A stretch of 64,000 nucleotides of DNA, from positions 142,216 to 206,215 of the forward strand of contig CAYJFB010000002.1 of the NCBI GenBank assembly GCA_964369685.1. Reading direction: 5' to 3'. The notes under the pieces are model-generated. The model worked only from the letters and a program-made list of their open reading frames with translations. It was not told the DNA's origin and ran no database searches. The position numbers and the translations under genes were made by a program. The DNA comes from Avidesulfovibrio sp964369685 (lineage in GTDB: Bacteria > Desulfobacterota > Desulfovibrionia > Desulfovibrionales > Desulfovibrionaceae). Position 1 is the stretch's first letter. The number at the start of each line of letters is the position of its first letter. Positions 44,770 to 53,098 of this stretch are shown here, one piece after another.

Positions 44770-46170
44770 TTATTTGCCAATACAAAAAGATTCAAAAATA
44801 TGATTTAAAACGTCTTCTGCCGTACCAAGCCCTATTAATTCAGCCAGAGCCCACGCGGCTTCCTCAAGACGCACTACACACAATTCATACGGCACATCGG
44901 CTTGCATGTCTTCAATCAGCGCAGACAACGCCTTGTGGGCTTGTGTCAATTGATGGGCTTGACGCGCGTTGGGAGCCAACTCATCTGTATCGGGTTCGAC
45001 GCCACCACCACTCTGTGCCAAGAGTTGCGTACGTAACACCTCGGCAAGCTCTTCAATACCCACACCATTGCGCGCTGACACAACAACTCGTTCAAGACAA
45101 GAAAAACACTGCCACACCGCACAACTTGAACTGTTTTCAGGCAACACACAGTCTGCCTTGTTCCAAACCAAAACAATTTTTTGTGGATCAAGATCGGCAA
45201 CAAGCAAACGGTGTTCTTCAACAAGCCCCACACAACCATCAACCAATACCACAACAAGATCGGCATGTTGAACTTGTTCTTGTCCCATACGGATGCCTGC
45301 TGCTTCCACAGCATCACAACAAGTCGTATCACGCAAGCCGGCAGTGTCAACAACCCGCACAGGCAAACCGTTCAACACCACTCGTTCTTCCAAAAAATCA
45401 CGTGTGGTTCCCGGCAAGGGCGTAACAATAGCGCGTTCTCTTCCCAAAAGCGCATTCAGTAAACTTGATTTGCCTGCATTAACAGGTCCTGCCAACGCAA
45501 TCACCGCCCCCTCACGCCAACAACGCGTGCGCTCAACACCGGCAAGTAACGCTTGCAACGCATGACAACATTCGTTCAGCGCGTGGATCATGCGTTGTTT
45601 ATCTATATCTTCGACTTCATCTTCAGGAAAATCAACAGCCAAACAAAGCTGTGCCCGAACAGATTCAAGCTGTTCACGCAACGCTTCCACTCGTTGTGTC
45701 AAGAGTCCTTTGAGTTTGCCAAGCGCAAGCCGAGCACCTTGAACAGACGGCGCCGCCACCAGTTCGGCCACGGCCTCAGCTTGACTCAAATCCATGCGCC
45801 CGTTTAAAAACGCACGTCGAGAAAATTCACCGCGTTCAGCCAAGCGCGCCCCATGCCACACCAACTCTTCCAACACCGCGGCAAGCAAAGCAGGACTGCC
45901 ATGGCAATGCAACTCTGCAACATCTTCGCCGGTAAACGTCTTTGGCGCAGGCATATAAACCACAAGAGCGTCATCCAAGGTGCGTCCAAAACGATCATGC
46001 ACAAAACCACGATGCAGAGTCCATGGTTTAAAATCAGAAAAATCGCTACCGACAGCACAAAACATCTTGTGCAACAAGTTTTTGCTCTGTGTTCCGCTCA
46101 GACGAACAATGCCAATGCCTCCCGAACCGGGAGCTGTAGCCACGGCTGCAATGGTATCGTTTTCATGCAT
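44770..46170 (-). CDS. mnmE: tRNA modification GTPase MnmE
   Basis: A 466-residue GTPase that, with MnmG, forms the cmnm5 group on uridine 34 of certain tRNAs. The N-terminal folate-binding domain begins NDTIAAVATAPGSGGIGIVR. The G domain (about 215-380) has G1 GPVNAGKSSLLNALLG, the TTRDFLEE switch, DTAGLRDT and NKAD, and the C-terminus ends in the invariant CIGK. GGGAGG precedes ATG 46170; upstream in-frame codons are not MnmE-like. Confidence 0.95.
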   Translation of the reverse strand: MHENDTIAAVATAPGSGGIGIVRLSGTQSKNLLHKMFCAVGSDFSDFKPWTLHRGFVHDRFGRTLDDALVVYMPAPKTFTGEDVAELHCHGSPALLAAVLEELVWHGARLAERGEFSRRAFLNGRMDLSQAEAVAELVAAPSVQGARLALGKLKGLLTQRVEALREQLESVRAQLCLAVDFPEDEVEDIDKQRMIHALNECCHALQALLAGVERTRCWREGAVIALAGPVNAGKSSLLNALLGRERAIVTPLPGTTRDFLEERVVLNGLPVRVVDTAGLRDTTCCDAVEAAGIRMGQEQVQHADLVVVLVDGCVGLVEEHRLLVADLDPQKIVLVWNKADCVLPENSSSCAVWQCFSCLERVVVSARNGVGIEELAEVLRTQLLAQSGGGVEPDTDELAPNARQAHQLTQAHKALSALIEDMQADVPYELCVVRLEEAAWALAELIGLGTAEDVLNHIFESFCIGK

Positions 46171-46245
46171 AAAAACCTCCCACAGCAAACAAAAAAACAC
46201 ACGGCACCCGATCAAACAAAGACGTGCGTTCAGAACAAATGGGGA

Positions 46246-47508
46246 TCACTCGGAGTCCTGACGTTTGCGTTGTACAATAATGCGTTTTAAAGCGCCTTCA
46301 CCGGCACTTTTTGTTTGTACGTCAGGTGCATCTTGCAAAGCCATATGAATAATCCGGCGGTGATACGAACTGAGCGGACGTGTTGAACAAGATCGTCCCG
46401 TACTTCGCACGCGTTCCGCCAGCACTGTAGCCAACTCGCGCAAACGCGAATCTTGGCGTTCACGATAATCGCCCACATTAAATTGCACCCGCACGGGAGA
46501 ATCCATAACACGGCTGACAATCCGTGAGGCAAGATATTGTAAAGACGCCAACGTTTGACCTTCGCGCCCAATGAGCAAACCCGAGTCGTCACCGCAATCT
46601 ACTTGAATTTCTACAAAACCGCGTCCCAAGACCACAGAAATGGGGGTTTCGCCGAGAATAGGATCTATCAATCCATGAGCAGTGTCTTTGGCACACGCCA
46701 ACAAGACGTTCTGATCCAGTGATTCAAATGGCGTGTGTGTCGAACCATCATGTTTTTCGTCAAGCTCAATATCCAAAGAATTCGTTTCGTGGTGCACATT
46801 TTTTGGAATCTCAAGCACGTCGCGAGGGTTTGTTTGCTCACGTTGTGTTGACGAAATGTGTTTGTGTCGTCGATCTGTTGTCGGGGCTACGGGGCGTCCG
46901 TGTCGTGTGCGTACACCGCGCCGTGAGGAGGAAATTTTTTCTACCGTCTCTTCCATGCCGTGACGTTGAGGGGATTGATCGTTCACCGAATCATCGGCCA
47001 CGGTCAGCGAAGTACAACCAACAGAATGTGTTTCGCTATGTGTTTGCGAAATCTCTTCAACGGTTTTTTTCTGCGGTTCGTTGTGGAGTTGGCATATCAC
47101 ATCGGTTGCTGTTTGCGACGGTGTGAGAGGCGCATTTCTTTGCGGCTTGGGGTGATGTCGCGGTGTTTTTTTCTGTTTGCTCGGCAATTCTGAAGACGCG
47201 ACGAGCGAATCTTTTTTACCGAGAGAGTGTGTATTACCGAGGCACTTTGTATTGGCTGAGCCGAATTCTGTTGTTTCGGTTACGGTATTCTGTTTTTCTG
47301 TTGTTCGCAACGCACCAAGATCGGTCAGGACTTCGGCGCGCCGTGCTCGCACGACGGCTCGCCGTGCGCCAATCAGTCCAAATACGCCGGTTTTGGCATC
47401 TTGCACGATGTCAATTTCCAGTTTTTCGCGTTTGGTATTGTAGTATTCGCAAGCGTTTTTAATGGCTTCGTCAAGATTTTTGCCTTGAAACTCCATAAAT
47501 GTGTCCAT
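46246..47508 (-). CDS. khpB: KhpB/Jag RNA-binding protein with very long linker
   Basis: A 420-residue protein. The N-terminal Jag_N domain (about 5-60, FQGKNLDEAIKNACEYYN) is followed by a low-complexity Lys/Gln/Ser/Thr/His-rich linker of about 200 residues, then a KH domain (about 285-345 with IGREGQTL as its GxxG loop) and an R3H domain (RRIIH). The family binds RNA and affects cell division and envelope synthesis. It sits in its usual place after yidC. The protein is about twice the common length because of the linker. GAAGGA precedes ATG 47508. Confidence 0.88.
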   Translation of the reverse strand: MDTFMEFQGKNLDEAIKNACEYYNTKREKLEIDIVQDAKTGVFGLIGARRAVVRARRAEVLTDLGALRTTEKQNTVTETTEFGSANTKCLGNTHSLGKKDSLVASSELPSKQKKTPRHHPKPQRNAPLTPSQTATDVICQLHNEPQKKTVEEISQTHSETHSVGCTSLTVADDSVNDQSPQRHGMEETVEKISSSRRGVRTRHGRPVAPTTDRRHKHISSTQREQTNPRDVLEIPKNVHHETNSLDIELDEKHDGSTHTPFESLDQNVLLACAKDTAHGLIDPILGETPISVVLGRGFVEIQVDCGDDSGLLIGREGQTLASLQYLASRIVSRVMDSPVRVQFNVGDYRERQDSRLRELATVLAERVRSTGRSCSTRPLSSYHRRIIHMALQDAPDVQTKSAGEGALKRIIVQRKRQDSE

Positions 47509-47720
47509 ACGTATCCTTCATGTACTTGTATCGAACCGTTTGGGAATCTTCACTCAACAACTACAACGCATTTCACAAATAGCTTCTGCGTACATATTTT
47601 TAATCACATACCAACAAAAGATGTGTACGGAAGACACGTCACCTATGATTCAAAGAACAATCTCTTGAAGAGGCCTTTAAACATGTTGTAACGTGATTCC
47701 GTACCATATATATTGTTTGT

Positions 47721-49340
47721 TTAGGGCGTTGTTGAAATTTTACGCAACATCCACCACTGTTGAGCTATAGATAACACGTTGTTACACAGCCAGTAAAGCA
47801 CCAGTCCTGAGGGGAAATTCAGAAACATGACTGTAAAAATGATGGGTAAAAACATCATGACTTTCTGTTGTACCGGATCACCGACAGGTGGTGAAAGGCG
47901 TTGTTGCACGACCATACTGACACCCATTAAAATAGGTGTGATATAAAACGGATCTTTTGTTGATAAATCCGCCAACCATACAATGTCTGTAAACGGCAAA
48001 TAAGTGATGAATGCCGCATGGCGCAATTCAATTGAATTGAGCAAGGCTTGATACAAACCGATAAACACGGGAATTTGTATTAAAATGGGTAAGCAGCCGC
48101 TGGCAGGGTTCACATTGTATGTTTTATACAATTGCATGACTTCACGGTTGAGTGCGGTTTTGTCATCGGCATATTTTTCGCGTAAAGCGAGCATCATGGG
48201 TTGAATTTTTTTCATCTGTTCCATGGATTTATAGCTTTTTTGCGAAAGTGGCCAGAACGCAATGCGAATGCCCAAGGTCAAAAGCAAAATAGCCACGCCC
48301 CAATTGGCCACAAAACCGTGGAAGAATTCCAATATCGCCACCAACGGTCTGGCAATGACGGTAAAAAAGCCATAGTTGACGGCAGCACTCAAATCGTTTG
48401 GAGCCGAGGACAAGACGTTACGATCTTTGGGACCGAACCACCAGTTATTGACAACGGTATTGTTGGCGGCAGGCGTCAGCGTCAACAATGGCGTTTCAAT
48501 ACCGACGCGCCAAACGCCGTTTTCTATCCGTCCTTTCATGGTCAGGTTGTCGCTGTTTTGAGGAGCAATCATGGTCATGAAAAAATTGCTCATCACGCCG
48601 CCCCAAGGCAAGGTGCCTGTGGTTTGAAAACCGCTTTCTGTAAGGTCAGCAATATCGGTATCTTCTTCAAAGGTGCCGTTATCGTTCCAGGCGATCCGAG
48701 TGGGATCGTAGCTGCTTTCACCGGCAAAGGGCGTCACACTCAGAGTAAAGCCGAGCAATGCGGTGCGTGGTGTTTCGTTGAGGGGCTGCAGGATCACATT
48801 TTCATTGATCAGGTAACTGTCTGCGGAGAAGGTCAGCACACGGCTCACGCGAATACCGTCTGTTTCACCGACGAAAGTCAAGGAAGCGGTATTGCCTTCT
48901 GCCAGGTTCAGGTTATCGCCTGTAAACGACCATTGTCCTGTACTCCATGTGGGTTGTCCGTTAAGGACGAGTCCCAGGGGTGCGGCAAGGGCGGCATTTT
49001 GGCTGACGAGTTCGACCGGTGGAGAATTTGCTTCCAAATCTGCGGCATAGTTTTTCAATTGAAAAGAGCGCAAGATCCCACCGCCCGAATACAACACGGC
49101 CGAATACAAAGGCGTTTCGACACGAACTTCACGCCCTTCAGAAGGCTTCAAGGTTTGTACGGGGGCAAGAGGTGCTGTTGCGGCAGGGGAAACGGCATTA
49201 TTCGTTTGTACTTGATTTTGTGTTTGGGTTGTGGGTTGTGCGGGGGGGGGAGTCCAACCCATAAATTCGCCAAAGTACGACCAACCCACCATGACGGCAA
49301 GGCACAAGCCAATGGCAAGAAAAGTGCGTTTGTCTTCCAT
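47721..49340 (-). CDS. yidC: Membrane protein insertase YidC
   Basis: A 539-residue Gram-negative-type YidC. An N-terminal membrane helix (FLAIGLCLAVMVGWSYFGEF) is followed by a Pro/Gln/Thr-rich spacer, a large periplasmic P1 domain (about 65-330) and the conserved five-helix core from about 345 (GVAILLLTLGIRIAFWPLSQ, ASGCLPILIQIPVFIGLYQA, LFL..FPSGLVLYWLCNN). It folds and inserts inner-membrane proteins alone or with Sec. The presence of P1 supports a diderm host. The gene lies between yidD and khpB in the standard block. Confidence 0.95.
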   Translation of the reverse strand: MEDKRTFLAIGLCLAVMVGWSYFGEFMGWTPPPAQPTTQTQNQVQTNNAVSPAATAPLAPVQTLKPSEGREVRVETPLYSAVLYSGGGILRSFQLKNYAADLEANSPPVELVSQNAALAAPLGLVLNGQPTWSTGQWSFTGDNLNLAEGNTASLTFVGETDGIRVSRVLTFSADSYLINENVILQPLNETPRTALLGFTLSVTPFAGESSYDPTRIAWNDNGTFEEDTDIADLTESGFQTTGTLPWGGVMSNFFMTMIAPQNSDNLTMKGRIENGVWRVGIETPLLTLTPAANNTVVNNWWFGPKDRNVLSSAPNDLSAAVNYGFFTVIARPLVAILEFFHGFVANWGVAILLLTLGIRIAFWPLSQKSYKSMEQMKKIQPMMLALREKYADDKTALNREVMQLYKTYNVNPASGCLPILIQIPVFIGLYQALLNSIELRHAAFITYLPFTDIVWLADLSTKDPFYITPILMGVSMVVQQRLSPPVGDPVQQKVMMFLPIIFTVMFLNFPSGLVLYWLCNNVLSIAQQWWMLRKISTTP

Positions 49341-49382
49341 GATATTTTGAATGCTCCTGATACTAAAAAGTCGAAGTGGTGC

Positions 49383-49691
49383 TTATTTATTTTGCCCTTG
49401 AGAAGCTGTCGGTGGCGGCACGGGATCGACGCCGCCGCAGGACCACGGGTGACAACGGGCAAGCCGACGCAGCCCAAGCCATGTTCCGTAAAGAACCCCG
49501 TGGGTTTGAACCGCTTCGATCATGTATACCGAACACGTCGGGTAAAACCGACAACTTGACGGAAGAATGGGAGAAAGAAAAAGTTGATACAAACGCACGG
49601 GAAATAACACACACCAACTCAAAACGTTCGAACACCTTGTGCCGAACGCACACGCTGTTGCGTAAAAACGAGTTGTGAGAAGTTTTTTCAT
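49383..49691 (-). CDS. yidD: Membrane protein insertion efficiency factor YidD
   Basis: A 102-residue protein with the YidD core FPVRLYQLFLSPILPSSCRF and YPTCSVYMIEAV, then the Arg/Cys-rich RRLARCHPWSCGGVDPVP end. It assists YidC-dependent insertion. The frame remains open further upstream to 49808, but the extension is not conserved. ATG 49691 has AAAGGG about 10 nt upstream and gives a sensible length (classic YidD is about 75-90 residues). It lies between rnpA and yidC. Confidence 0.9.
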   Translation of the reverse strand: MKKLLTTRFYATACAFGTRCSNVLSWCVLFPVRLYQLFLSPILPSSCRFYPTCSVYMIEAVQTHGVLYGTWLGLRRLARCHPWSCGGVDPVPPPTASQGQNK

Positions 49692-49808
49692 GCCGTGAAC
49701 GCCCTTTATCGCATATTTCCGCAAAGCGAACTCACGGACTGCCACTACCCGAACGGTTTTTTTGAGAAGAAATCGCGTTTGCGGCAGGCAGGCCAAGCGT
49801 GTGTGCAA

Positions 49809-50177
49809 TCAGGCTTTTTCATTGTCATGAAGGCGTCGTACAATCGGCAACAACTCTTCAACAGCCTGATGCAGAGTGAACTTTGCGGGAACAAGTGAAC
49901 GTTTCGGCACCACAACAATATCGTACCCGAACGGAATCTCTTGTTGATAGAGGCGAAAGAACTCACGCAAAACACGTTTAACCCGATTACGGATCACAGC
50001 CGTACCGACTTTTTTTGAAACCGCAAACCCGACTCGCCACAATGCATCTCGATCCGCACGGCGGTGAACAAAAATAAGAAAATGACGCGAAAAAAAACGG
50101 CGGCCCACATCATAACAGGGAGTAAAATCGGACCGCCGTAAAAGCCTATGCCGCCTCGGACGGGTTAAAGCGCTAAT
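49809..50177 (-). CDS. rnpA: Ribonuclease P protein component, apparent ATT start inside rpmH
   Basis: The protein subunit of RNase P, which matures tRNA 5' ends. The signature VSKKVGTAVIRNRVKRVLRE is present. The first ATG/GTG-type start in frame is GTG 50108, but that drops the conserved N-terminal helix. Upstream in the same frame, without a stop, lies RLLRRSDFTPCYDVGRRFFS, which matches the normal RnpA beginning. In that open stretch (bounded by a TAA inside rpmH) there is no ATG, GTG, TTG or CTG. The only plausible initiator is ATT (50177-50175), 8 nt after AAGGGG, giving 122 residues, a normal RnpA length, and a 13-base overlap with rpmH. An assembly error in a start codon is the alternative. 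Confidence 0.8.
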   Translation of the reverse strand: MSALTRPRRHRLLRRSDFTPCYDVGRRFFSRHFLIFVHRRADRDALWRVGFAVSKKVGTAVIRNRVKRVLREFFRLYQQEIPFGYDIVVVPKRSLVPAKFTLHQAVEELLPIVRRLHDNEKA

Positions 50178-50299
50178 ACTTTGCGCCCCTTAGCACGACG
50201 GCGACGAATGATCGCACGACCGCTGACAGTTTTCATACGGGCACGGAAACCGTGGGTGCGAGCGCGTTTAATTTTACTGGGTTGATACGTTCTTTTCAT
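50165..50299 (-). CDS. rpmH: 50S ribosomal protein L34
   Basis: A 44-residue, Arg/Lys-rich protein: MKRTYQPSKIKRARTHGF at the start, then the conserved RARMKTVSGRAIIRRRRAKG and KVLAL end. It is a complete L34 of the large ribosomal subunit. AAGGAG precedes the ATG by about 10 nt. Its 3' end carries the ribosome site and apparent ATT start of rnpA. dnaA, often next upstream, is absent; hypD is there instead. Confidence 0.97.
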   Translation of the reverse strand: MKRTYQPSKIKRARTHGFRARMKTVSGRAIIRRRRAKGRKVLAL

Positions 50300-50335
50300 G
50301 AAAAGAATCTCCTTCTCAAAAATATCGTTACATCA

Positions 50336-50356
50336 TAAAAAGGCGGCGTAAGGCCG
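50336..50356 (-). terminator. Possible terminator downstream of hypD
   Basis: On the minus strand CGGC-CTTAC-GCCG is followed by CCTTTTTATG. The stem is only 4 bp, so this is a weak candidate between hypD and rpmH. Confidence 0.35.
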
Positions 50357-50475
50357 TTACTCCAATTTCAGATCCGTTGATCTATACAGGCAACTTTTAG
50401 ACTCGTCAAGCCACAAATCCCATGCATTCCTTTCATGTTGCGGAAATTTATAAGACGTTTTTTGCGTCATTCGAG

Positions 50476-51567
50476 TTATTGGACGCTGTAGGCAAAAAAC
50501 GCCGCACAAGAACCTTCCGTAGAAACCATACACGGCCCAACAGGCTGTTCGGGACGGCAACGATGACCAAAAAGAGGACATTGAGGTGGTGTGAGCTGAC
50601 CTTTAAGAACGTCTCCGCAACGGCAACCGGCTAGAGGTTGTTGTGTTTTTGGCACAATGCCAAAACGTTTACAGGCGTCAAAGTCTGCATAGTCGGCTTT
50701 CAATGCCAAGCCACTGTCAGGAATTTCACCAAGTCCGCGCCAACGCGCGTGGCTTGTTTGAAAAACACTGTCCATGATCGCGCGTGCGCGTGGGTTACCT
50801 TTTTCGCACACAGCGCGCGGATATGCATTGATCACACGTACGCTTCCCGTATGACCTTGTTCAACCATCATACACAAAGCCTCAAGCATTTCTGCCGGCT
50901 CAAAACCGGAAACAACCGCAGGACAAAGAAACTCTTCGGCAATAAAATGAAAGGGTTCGTTACCAAGCACCATCGCCACATGACCGGGCAACAGAAAGCC
51001 GTCGATGCGATGGTCTGTGTCTTTAAGCAACGCCGCCAAGGCAGGCGGCACGCGTTTGTGACAAGAAAAAACCGTCAGATTATTCAATTGACGAGCTTTT
51101 GCTTGGACAAGCAGAGCCGCTACAGTCGGTGCGGTAGTTTCAAAACCAACGCCCAAAAAAATGACTTCTGAGGTAGGGTTGGCTGCGGCAAGTGACAACA
51201 CGTCCAACGGCGAATACACAATCTCAATTCGTGCACCTTGGGCTTGGACGTGTTTCAAACTGCGTCCGTCCGGTGCAGGAATGCGCAACACGTCGCCAAA
51301 CGTCGCCACAATCACGTTTGACTGTTCTGCAAGTGTCAAAAACGCGGCCACTTCGCTGTCGTCCGTGACACAAACAGGACACCCGGGGCCACTCACGTGC
51401 ACAAGCTCAGACGGCAACAATGAACGCAAACCCGAACGAAACAAAGATACCGTGTGTGTGCCGCACACCTCCATAAACCGAAAAGGGCGTTCATGATGTT
51501 TGAGCAACAAGAGTCGCAACTTCTGCAACAAAGCTCGACACAACGTGGGATCATGTAAGGTGCTCAT
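50476..51567 (-). CDS. hypD: Hydrogenase maturation protein HypD
   Basis: A 363-residue iron-sulfur scaffold on which the Fe(CN)2CO unit of NiFe hydrogenases is assembled with HypC. Conserved Cys-bearing motifs are visible: EVCGTHT, GPGCPVCVT, and the C-terminal cluster region with GCRCGDVLKG, PPQCPLFG and GPCMVSTEGSCAA. FGDVLRIP and LGVGFETTAPTVAA are also typical. No other hyp gene is adjacent. The start is uncertain: ATG 51567 has no good ribosome site, and the ATG at 51582 is abutted by AGGA with too little spacing. Confidence 0.93.
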   Translation of the reverse strand: MSTLHDPTLCRALLQKLRLLLLKHHERPFRFMEVCGTHTVSLFRSGLRSLLPSELVHVSGPGCPVCVTDDSEVAAFLTLAEQSNVIVATFGDVLRIPAPDGRSLKHVQAQGARIEIVYSPLDVLSLAAANPTSEVIFLGVGFETTAPTVAALLVQAKARQLNNLTVFSCHKRVPPALAALLKDTDHRIDGFLLPGHVAMVLGNEPFHFIAEEFLCPAVVSGFEPAEMLEALCMMVEQGHTGSVRVINAYPRAVCEKGNPRARAIMDSVFQTSHARWRGLGEIPDSGLALKADYADFDACKRFGIVPKTQQPLAGCRCGDVLKGQLTPPQCPLFGHRCRPEQPVGPCMVSTEGSCAAFFAYSVQ

Positions 51568-51904
51568 GAAGGTTGTACACATTCCTAAAAATAAAGTTTT
51601 TCGTTCTTTTTGTTTTATGTCTGTTGCGGCCTGTGGCTCAAAAAACTGTCATGCAAAAAACAATTACGCCATGGAGGGTTACATAGCGCAAGTTGTAAAA
51701 AAAATCCAGTTTGCTTTTGCCATTGACAGGCGAGCCATTATGAAAGAAAAGAACAGAACTGTATACACGCAATCGTGTTGTATGCGTTTTTTGTTTCGCT
51801 GTCGTGAACGCATTTTGTTTGAATATCTTTTTTACGGCAGTCTTTTTTTATCGACAAACAGACTTCTTTTTTGCTTTCCTTGAAGTCTGATTTTTGGATT
51901 ATCT
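51568..51904. other. Divergent intergenic region hypD / PSP1 gene
   Basis: 337 bases between oppositely oriented genes. A 127-residue open frame (51500-51883, plus) spans it but overlaps hypD and has no family features. Poly-T tracts are frequent; no clear promoter or structured element was identified. Confidence 0.35.
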
Positions 51905-52924
51905 ATGAGTCAATATATTTGTGCCAAAAGTTCCCTTATCAACGCCATGCATGTCTATAACAATACGGATCGAAACATTAAAATCGGTGACAAAATCCTT
52001 GTGGAAGAAGAACAAGGGTTGATGCTTGCGCGTGTTTCGGTGTTGGCGGAGTGCGTTCCTACGGAACTGGCGGAAACACCGGTACGGGATATTGTACGCC
52101 GTGCCACGGCAGACGATTTGCTGGAAGAAGAAAAAAATAACGAGCTGGTTGCTGCGGCACGCGTATTTTGTAAAGAACGAGTACAAGAACGCGAGTTGGA
52201 AATGAAACTTGTGGATGTGGAATGTTTATTTGATCGTTCCAAACTCATTTTCTATTTTACAGCACCCATGCGTATTGATTTTCGCGAATTAGTCAAAGAT
52301 TTGGTGCGTGAATACCGCACACGCATCGAACTGCGACAAATCGGTGTCCGCCATGAAACACAAATGCTCGGTGCTGTGGGCAGTTGTGGCATGGCCTGTT
52401 GCTGTCGTCGCTTTTTACGTAAATTTGCTCCCGTCACCATAAAAATGGCAAAAGAGCAAAATCTTTTTCTCAACCCGGCGAAAATATCGGGTATTTGCGG
52501 CCGACTCTTGTGTTGTTTGAGCTATGAACAAGAAAATTATGATGTGTTCCAAAACGCGTGTCCACGTCTCGGCAAACGCTATCAAACCGATCTCGGCACG
52601 CTCAAAGTGTTGCGTGCCAACCTCTTTCGCAACAGCGTAACCGTGCTGAACGAACAAGGCGAAGAACAAGAATATGCCTTGGAAGAATGGCAAGAACTCA
52701 ACCCCCAACGTCCCGAATCCAACAGCAAAAAAAATGATCCAAAAACACACTCGCCACAAAAAAACACTCCACATAATGATTTAATGGTCGTGGTCGCTGA
52801 TCTCGATATGTTGGAAATCTCGGACGAACTTTCCGAAGAAGACCTCTTTCAAAAACGCGTTTCAGTACCGCACGAACAAAAAGAAATACACACTCCACGA
52901 AATAAGCGTAAAAAGAAAAAATAG
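51905..52924 (+). CDS. PSP1-domain protein (RicT/YaaT-like)
   Basis: A 339-residue cytoplasmic protein. The PSP1 core (about 5-220) contains the Cys-rich GSCGMACCCRRFL and CGRLLCCLSYE motifs that in RicT of Bacillus take part in the iron-sulfur-bearing Ric complex acting on RNase Y-dependent RNA processing. DFRELVKDLVREYRTRIELR is the other family mark. The last 80 residues are a polar, basic tail ending in a Lys/Arg run. It stands directly before metG, as in many Desulfovibrio-like genomes. The RNA role here is inferred from the family. Confidence 0.85.
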   Translation: MSQYICAKSSLINAMHVYNNTDRNIKIGDKILVEEEQGLMLARVSVLAECVPTELAETPVRDIVRRATADDLLEEEKNNELVAAARVFCKERVQERELEMKLVDVECLFDRSKLIFYFTAPMRIDFRELVKDLVREYRTRIELRQIGVRHETQMLGAVGSCGMACCCRRFLRKFAPVTIKMAKEQNLFLNPAKISGICGRLLCCLSYEQENYDVFQNACPRLGKRYQTDLGTLKVLRANLFRNSVTVLNEQGEEQEYALEEWQELNPQRPESNSKKNDPKTHSPQKNTPHNDLMVVVADLDMLEISDELSEEDLFQKRVSVPHEQKEIHTPRNKRKKKK

Positions 52925-53098
52925 CCCATTTTCTTTTGTCATGCAAAAAAACTGTTTTTCTCATGTCTCATTGCAAAAAGATACAACGCGGTTTCAAAAC
53001 TATAACATATTGAAAAAAAGAATGCTTATAGTATTATATACGAGTTGTTGTTTTATACAATGAGACACTGACAAGCAAAAAAGCTCGAAGGAATCTAC

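Noticed and set aside
44316..45425. 369-residue plus-strand frame
   Set aside because: Lies opposite the exonuclease and mnmE genes; composition is that of a shadow frame (Ser/Thr/Arg/His-rich, no motifs).
48201..49559. 452-residue open frame on the plus strand
   Set aside because: It is antisense to yidC, which has full family support; no domain-like features and no ribosome site.
51500..51883. 127-residue plus-strand frame before the PSP1 gene
   Set aside because: Overlaps hypD antisense and shows no domain or good start.
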